DNA of 64,000 bases from Paenibacillus mangrovi. Its GTDB lineage: Bacteria; Bacillota; Bacilli; Paenibacillales; Paenibacillaceae. The stretch is taken from positions 62,001 to 126,000 of the forward strand of contig NZ_JALIRP010000004.1 of the NCBI RefSeq assembly GCF_022898935.1, written 5' to 3'. Of the stretch, positions 59,632-64,000 are shown piece after piece. The notes below the pieces were generated by a model that saw nothing but the letters and a program-made list of their open reading frames with translations, did no database searches and was not told the DNA's origin. How positions within the stretch are numbered: the stretch's first letter is position 1; each line of letters opens with the position of its first letter. The position numbers and the translations under genes are program-made.

Positions 59632-59930
59632 GAAAACCACCCTCATCGCGATGTGTATGTTATGTATCTAATTATAGACTATATAGGAACGTATATAATG
59701 GTCAAGTGACCCAAAAACATACTTAAAGCCGAACCAAACTGAATCACGGCAGCTTTTCCACATACGATTCCATCTTTGCTAGCTTTTTATTTTAGGAATA
59801 GTCCTAAGAAGCCCGTAAGATACATTGCAAAAGCAAGCATGCGAGGAATAAAGGAGACAGACGAGAGTGTTCCAACTTATGTGTAGCTTATGTCTGCACA
59901 TTTGTTGTCATTGCTTTGCAGATCAAAATA
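59632..59930. other. Intergenic stretch without a recognised gene
   Basis: Contains the promoter region of the minus-strand synthetase-like gene and decayed sequence before the PepV remnant. I see no dispersed-element arm or strong hairpin here. Confidence 0.4.
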
Positions 59931-59933
59931 TAA

Positions 59934-60419
59934 ACGAACCTACCTTTTGGGGAAAAGTTGGGAATCCAATACAGTGAAGATGTGCTCGGGCCTTTAACGG
60001 TTAATGCCGGCATTTTCAATTACAATCATGCAGATGGTGGTTCAATTCAGTTGAACATTCGCTTCCCATTAAATAATGATTACCAACATACGATTGAAAT
60101 GATCACGAAAAAAGCTGAGACCTGCCATTTCACAATCGCTGATGCGCAGCAATTCTCTACACATTATATCCCTGCCGATCATCCAATGATTAAAACACTA
60201 CAATCGGCTTATCAATCGATTACAGGGGATGAACCCACACTTTTAACATCGGGCGGGGCAACGTATGCGACGTTAATGAAAAATGCGGTGGCTTACGGTG
60301 CGCTTTTCCCTGATAAGGTAGATAGCTCTCACCAAATTGATGAATTTATAGAAATCGATGATTTAATCAAAGCGACAGCCATCTACGCCAAAGCATTATA
60401 TGAATTAAGCCACTTATAA
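59934..60419 (+). pseudogene. PepV-like dipeptidase, C-terminal remnant
   Basis: The frame opens after a TAA at 59931 and reads TNLPFGEKLGIQYSEDVLGPLTVNAGIFNYNHADGGSIQLNIRFP ... SGGATYATLMKNAVAYGALFPDKVDSSHQIDEFIEIDDLIKATAIYAKALYEL. This is the last third of an M20-family dipeptidase of the PepV type, including the G.ATYA and PG/FP....H..DE region that supplies the second-site metal ligands. The catalytic N-terminal domain (HxD) is missing; a complete enzyme is about 470 residues. Confidence 0.8.
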
Positions 60420-60554
60420 AATCAAAGATGTTTTTTTCTGATGTTTGCAAGACGCTTTTTCTTGTTGGCGTACAAAAGATGGAGTACAACCCAAAGAGGA
60501 ATCGGACAATGTTCTTGTCATTTTAGGTAGATAGATGTCAAAGATACAGCCAAT

Positions 60555-60640
60555 ACGCATACGGGACACAATAGCATCATGACGAACAGGCTGCTGGAAT
60601 CATTAGCAGCCCGTTCAGCTAAAGGGCAGGATAGTTGAAA
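60555..60640 (+). repeat. Dispersed CTAACGGG element, copy R18 (divergent)
   Basis: The left arm is GCATACGGGACACAATAGC, the central stem AACAGGCTGCT...AGCAGCCCGTT and the right arm CAGCTAAAGGGCAGGATAGT. Confidence 0.85.
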
Positions 60641-60756
60641 ATATAAAATCCGTGTCAGAGATAACGCTATTGACAATTCAACTACTACGTGTTACTTTAT
60701 AGCTGTAGTAAGTAACACTGCATACCAGTCGTACAGAATAGTGAAGGGTGATTGAA

Positions 60757-61083
60757 TTGGAAAACTTAACGGAAATGCTCAAAGGCGTGCTTGAGGGCTG
60801 TGTCCTAGAAATAATAAGCCGCAAAGAAACCTACGGCTACGAAATCACGCGGACGCTGAACGCTCTTGGCTTCACAGATGTTGTGGAGGGAACGGTGTAC
60901 ACCATCCTGATCCGGCTTGAAAAAAACAAGTTGGTGGAGATCACCAAAAAGCCCTCCGAAATGGGACCGCCGCGAAAGTTTTTCGCGATCAATGACGCGG
61001 GGCGCGAGGAACTACGGAAGTTCTGGGAAAAATGGGAGTTCGTATCATCAAAAATTAACGAGTTAAAGGAGAAAAAACAATGA
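60757..61083 (+). CDS. PadR-family transcriptional regulator
   Basis: The 108-residue protein has the PadR wing-helix: LTEMLKGVLEGCVLEIISRKETYGYEITRTLNALGFTDVVEGTVYTILIRLEKNKLVEITKKPSEMGPPRKFFAINDAGREELRKFWEKW. The YGYEI, EGT.YT.L.RLE and PRK.F.... .GR.EL motifs are diagnostic. The TTG start gives the usual MENLTEMLKG opening; a GTG nine bases upstream is the alternative. It overlaps the next gene by four bases and should repress the DUF1048/ABC operon, often relieved by an antibiotic or phenolic ligand. Confidence 0.93.
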   Translation: MENLTEMLKGVLEGCVLEIISRKETYGYEITRTLNALGFTDVVEGTVYTILIRLEKNKLVEITKKPSEMGPPRKFFAINDAGREELRKFWEKWEFVSSKINELKEKKQ

Positions 61084-61427
61084 ATTTTTGGGAAAAAATC
61101 ACCGGCAGTGATATGACTAAAGAATTCAAAAGTTTTGAATCGCGAGTCAAAAAGCTACCGGCTGATTATCAAGCGGCATGGAAAAAAATTAATGCCAATC
61201 TTTGGCCGCACTCAGATTTCACCGGTCGAAACCTCATACCAATTCTTGACGGTGTGCTTGTCCTGCTTGAGGAAGCGGCGGAGGACGGTCAGAGTGTCCA
61301 AGAGGTATTGGGTGATGATATCAAAGGCTTCTGTTCGGCGCTGGCCGGCGAAGAAGGGGCAAAGTCTTATCGCGACAAGTGGCGTGAGCAACTCAACAAT
61401 AATATCGCTAAAAAATTAGGCAAATAG
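61080..61427 (+). CDS. DUF1048 protein, first copy
   Basis: The 115-residue helical protein includes FESRVKKLPADYQAAWKKINANLW, LDGVLVLLEEAAEDGQSVQEVLGDDIKGFCSALAGEEG and W..(Q)L.N.I, typical of DUF1048. These are small proteins of unknown biochemical function encoded with PadR regulators and ABC transporters. The start overlaps the PadR stop (ATGA). It shares L(P)xDYQ and DI.(A/G)FC with its neighbour, so the pair probably arose by duplication. Confidence 0.82.
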   Translation: MNFWEKITGSDMTKEFKSFESRVKKLPADYQAAWKKINANLWPHSDFTGRNLIPILDGVLVLLEEAAEDGQSVQEVLGDDIKGFCSALAGEEGAKSYRDKWREQLNNNIAKKLGK

Positions 61428-61436
61428 GAGGATAAA

Positions 61437-61787
61437 ATGAGAATACAAGATATCATCCAAGGCAAAAAAGAGTGGAGAGCGCACGTGGCACGTGTCAAAG
61501 CGCTCCCGCGAGATTATCAGATTGTTTATAAAGAGATTCAAAAATATCTCTTTAAGGTTGGCCCTGTGGAACTAACCGAAGGTACGGGTTTGCTATCGGG
61601 GATTATCGATCTTTTTGAAGAGGGCGCAGCCTTGGGGAAAGGCGTACTCGATGTGACGGGCAGTGACGTTGCAGCTTTCTGCGACGATCTAATCAAAGAT
61701 TCCAAAACTTACGCTGACATCTATCAAGAATCTGTTAACCAAGAAGTTAGCAAGGCCATGAAAAAGGTTACGGATAAAAAAAAGTAA
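61437..61787 (+). CDS. DUF1048 protein, second copy
   Basis: The 116-residue protein reads EWRAHVARVKALPRDYQIVYKEIQKYLF, IDLFEEGAALGKGVLDVTGSDVAAFCDDLI, the same family pattern as the preceding gene. AGGAGG is six bases before the ATG and the gap to the previous stop is nine bases. The two DUF1048 proteins may form a heteromeric adaptor for the transporter; this is inference. Confidence 0.85.
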   Translation: MRIQDIIQGKKEWRAHVARVKALPRDYQIVYKEIQKYLFKVGPVELTEGTGLLSGIIDLFEEGAALGKGVLDVTGSDVAAFCDDLIKDSKTYADIYQESVNQEVSKAMKKVTDKKK

Positions 61788-61802
61788 AAGGGGGATAGCG
61801 GG

Positions 61803-62561
61803 ATGGAAAAAGCAATTGATGTGAAAGGTCTGCGAAAGTCTTTCAAGGACACAGAAGTCCTAAAGGGCGTCGATTTTGAAGTGAAGCGAGGTGAGATTTT
61901 CGCCCTGCTTGGCTCCAACGGCGCGGGCAAGACGACGATTGTTAGAATCCTCACCACGCTGCTCAAACAGAACGGAGGCACCGCCACCGTAAACGGCTTT
62001 GACGTCGCGTCAAAGCCGTACCATGTGCGGCAGTCGATTAGTTTGACCGGGCAATTTGCCGCGGTTGACGAGATATTGACCGGGCGGGAAAATCTGATCA
62101 TGATTGCCAAACTGCGGCATCTGGATCATCCGCGTCAAGTTGCGGACGATTTGCTGAAACGTTTCGGCTTAACTGACGCGGCCGACCGTAAGCCATCTAC
62201 TTATTCAGGTGGTATGCGCCGTAGGCTCGACATCGCCTTGAGCCTTGTGGGCAAACCGCAGATCATTTTCCTCGACGAGCCAACCACCGGGCTTGATCCC
62301 GAGGCACGTATAGAGGTTTGGAAGATTGTAAAGGAGCTTGCCAACGGCGGCACGACAGTATTCCTGACCACGCAGTATCTAGAGGAAGCTGAGCAGCTTG
62401 CCGACCAAATTGCCATTCTGCACGAGGGCAGGATTATCGCCAACGGCACGCTCGCGGAACTGAAAAAGCTGTTTCCATCCGCAAAGGTTGAGTATGTTGA
62501 AAAACAGCCGACATTGGAGGAAATATTCCTCGCAATCATCGGTAAAAAGGAGGCCATGTAA
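61803..62561 (+). CDS. ABC transporter ATP-binding protein (DrrA type)
   Basis: The 252-residue ATPase has Walker A GSNGAGKTT, signature YSGGMRRRL, Walker B IIFLDEPTTGLD, and H-loop TTQYLEEAEQLADQ, matching DrrA-like drug/antibiotic exporter ATPases. AGGGGG precedes the ATG. It forms an ABC-2 exporter with the permease encoded directly after it. Regulation is probably by the PadR protein. Confidence 0.95.
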   Translation: MEKAIDVKGLRKSFKDTEVLKGVDFEVKRGEIFALLGSNGAGKTTIVRILTTLLKQNGGTATVNGFDVASKPYHVRQSISLTGQFAAVDEILTGRENLIMIAKLRHLDHPRQVADDLLKRFGLTDAADRKPSTYSGGMRRRLDIALSLVGKPQIIFLDEPTTGLDPEARIEVWKIVKELANGGTTVFLTTQYLEEAEQLADQIAILHEGRIIANGTLAELKKLFPSAKVEYVEKQPTLEEIFLAIIGKKEAM

Positions 62562-63332
62562 ATGGAGACGGCAAAAAACCATTTTTTCAGCGACATGAGC
62601 GTGATGCTCGGACGTTCCATGCGCCATATTTTCCGCAGTATGGACACCATCTTCACGGTCTGCATCACTCCGATTGCAATGATGCTGCTATTCGTCTATG
62701 TGTTCGGCGGCGCAATCCAAACCGGTACGGATAACTATGTGAACTACCTATTGCCTGGTATACTGCTTATGGCTATTGCCAGCGGGGTGGCTTACGTGGC
62801 TTACCGCCTGTTCTTGGATAAGCAGCGGGGCATCATTGAGCGTTTTCACTCCATGCCGATTGCGCGTTCCACCGTGCTGTGGGGGCACGTGCTGACCTCA
62901 GTGATATCCAACGTCATTTCTGTTGTCGTCATCATACTCGTAGCGCTCATTATGGGCTTTCGTTCGCCCTCCGGGGTACTGTCTTGGCTTGCCGTAGCCG
63001 GTATACTTGTGCTGTTTACGCTGGCTTTGACTTGGATCGCGGCTATTGCCGGACTGTCCGCAAAAACGGTGGAGGGAGCAAGCGCCTTTTCCTATCCTTT
63101 AATCTTCCTGCCGTTTATCAGCTCGGCGTTTGTACCGACCGAGTCGATGCCGAGAGCCGTTCGCGCGTTTGCCGAGAACCAGCCGGTGACGTCTATCGTA
63201 GAGGCCATCCGTGCACTATTGTCAAATCAACCGGTAGGCAATGATATCTGGGTCGCTTTAGCGTGGTGCTTAGGGATAATGATCGTCGCATATCTATTTG
63301 CGATGCGCGCATACAAACGGAATGCAGCTTAA
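62562..63332 (+). CDS. ABC-2 type exporter permease (DrrB type)
   Basis: The 256-residue protein has about six membrane helices and DrrB-like sequence: MLLFVYVFGGAIQTGTDNYVNYLLPGILLMAIASG, RFHSMPIARSTVLWGHVL, LTWIAAIAGLSAKTVEGASAFSYPLIFLPFISSAFVPTESMP and FAENQPVTSIVEAIRALL. It forms the transport channel with the preceding ATPase, whose stop directly abuts its start; AAAGGAGG lies inside the end of the ATPase gene. A terminator-like hairpin lies about 170 bases downstream. Confidence 0.93.
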   Translation: METAKNHFFSDMSVMLGRSMRHIFRSMDTIFTVCITPIAMMLLFVYVFGGAIQTGTDNYVNYLLPGILLMAIASGVAYVAYRLFLDKQRGIIERFHSMPIARSTVLWGHVLTSVISNVISVVVIILVALIMGFRSPSGVLSWLAVAGILVLFTLALTWIAAIAGLSAKTVEGASAFSYPLIFLPFISSAFVPTESMPRAVRAFAENQPVTSIVEAIRALLSNQPVGNDIWVALAWCLGIMIVAYLFAMRAYKRNAA

Positions 63333-63502
63333 TGTTTGTATGTATTATAATGAAAGTGATCAATAAAAACATCAAGTAAAGGGCCATCCACATTTCAAAG
63401 CGCTAGCTTCATCAGTTTTGCTCGTTGAAATCAATCCCGTCGCAGTGAAGGGATGTTCTATCACTCCTTTTATATCGAAGTAAGGAGTATTAAATATAAT
63501 TA

Positions 63503-63541
63503 GGGAGCAGACTGCCACGGGTGGCCTGTTCTCTTTTTTAT
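63503..63541 (+). terminator. Terminator of the PadR/ABC operon
   Basis: GGGAGCAG, TGCCAC pair loosely with GTGGC, CTGTTCTC around a small loop, followed by TTTTTTA. The stem is imperfect but the U tract is strong. Confidence 0.6.
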
Positions 63542-63570
63542 TGGAGTAGGCGTCAAATCGTGGATGCCGT

Positions 63571-63666
63571 CGAGCTAACGGAACACGTTTGTTGAATAGC
63601 CAAGGAGGAGATTACTGCCGTAGCTGCTCCCTGTATTCATTGAAGTAACGAGCAGATTTGCTCAAC
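63571..63666 (+). repeat. Dispersed CTAACGGG element, copy R19 (divergent)
   Basis: Left arm GAGCTAACGGAACACGTTTG, central hairpin GGAGGAGATTACTGCCGTAG with CTGCTCC (weak), and right arm GAAGTAACGAGCAGATTTGC. This is the most diverged full-length copy. Confidence 0.7.
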
Positions 63667-63778
63667 AATTCCAAGATTCCTAGAGCCCAAATATCAGTTT
63701 TATGGATTATAATGGAATTCTCCAGAATTACTGAAGAGGTCTTTATTGTGTCTTACCCGTTTGATTGCATAAGTGATT

Positions 63779-64000
63779 TTATGTTTTTTTAAACCGAGAT
63801 AAAGATATCGGATGTAATATTAATACCTGGCGCGAGTCATCCTCAATTAATTGAAAGGGCTGCAATGTTATTTCACCAGGGGATTCTTGAAGGTTATACA
63901 ACAACGAGGAGTACAACCCAAGAATGTTGTTCTGGTCTGCAAGAATTACCATGCACGGAGAGCGCTGTTGACTTATCAATTTGTATTTTCGAGGGACCGG
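63779..64000 (-). CDS. Unidentified protein, C-terminal part running off the right edge
   Basis: The minus-strand frame is open to the window edge: PVPRKYKLISQQRSPCMVILADQNNILGLYSSLLYNLQESPGEITLQPFQLIEDDSRQVLILHPISLSRFKKT, ending at TAA. The sequence looks protein-like with a strand-helix-strand pattern. I do not recognise the family. An internal TTG could start a 66-residue version but has no RBS, so a longer gene continuing outside the window is more likely. Confidence 0.5.
   Translation of the reverse strand, partial: PVPRKYKLISQQRSPCMVILADQNNILGLYSSLLYNLQESPGEITLQPFQLIEDDSRQVLILHPISLSRFKKT

Overview
The window looks like chromosomal DNA of a Paenibacillus-type bacterium (Bacillales, Paenibacillaceae). 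The support is a YjcZ-type small sporulation protein, a heterocycloanthracin/sonorensin-type bacteriocin locus, YesM/YesN-like two-component systems next to LplABC-like sugar ABC transporters, a very large secreted protein with three S-layer homology domains, strong AGGAGG ribosome binding sites and frequent TTG/GTG starts. I saw no rRNA, tRNA or CRISPR array. The species call is an inference from gene content.

Layout. 0-4.3 kb: tail of a SigJ/ECF41 sigma factor, an HxlR regulator sharing a palindromic operator with an NAD(P)-binding protein plus DUF2269 membrane protein pair, a CPBP protease and an alpha/beta hydrolase. 4.3-4.8 kb: a possible IS110-like remnant with structured non-coding DNA. 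4.8-10.9 kb: a complete core TOMM (thiazole/oxazole peptide) cluster: a precursor with 15 cysteines, a maturation protein, a ThiF-like/YcaO cyclodehydratase and a SagB dehydrogenase. 11-15.5 kb: a POT peptide transporter, a decayed ethanolamine-utilization locus (eutW remnant, ANTAR-type antiterminator, intact eutQ), an AraC pseudogene and yjcZ. 15.6-30.8 kb: a carbohydrate locus. A divergent ABC transporter, its response regulator and sensor kinase, a 1742-residue DUF4091/SLH surface protein sharing the ABC operon's operator, an orphan sugar-binding protein and a GH29 fucosidase. The locus is flanked by two copies of the fucosidase 3' end.

31-64 kb: a mosaic of small self-contained units (TetR, SRPBCC, DUF1579, two-component system, four VOC-type or HNH-like units, HxlR/old yellow enzyme, ParB-like, epimerase/XRE, nucleotidyltransferase, LplABC operon with PHP and LacI, WYL/epoxide hydrolase, class II synthetase-like protein, PadR/DUF1048/ABC exporter). 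Most are separated by copies of one dispersed intergenic element of about 90-110 bp. I count 17 copies or partial copies here and two fragments earlier, all in the same orientation. Each full copy has a left arm and a right arm built on CTAACGGG, each able to form a small hairpin, around a GC-rich central hairpin, often followed by a promoter-like stretch. This family is the least explained structure in the window. It resembles integron attC organisation in some respects and differs in others.

Many genes are broken (eutW, araC, tetR, glpQ-like, pfkB, SDR, IS110, pepV, a small membrane protein), several of them next to these elements, which suggests repeated insertion and loss.
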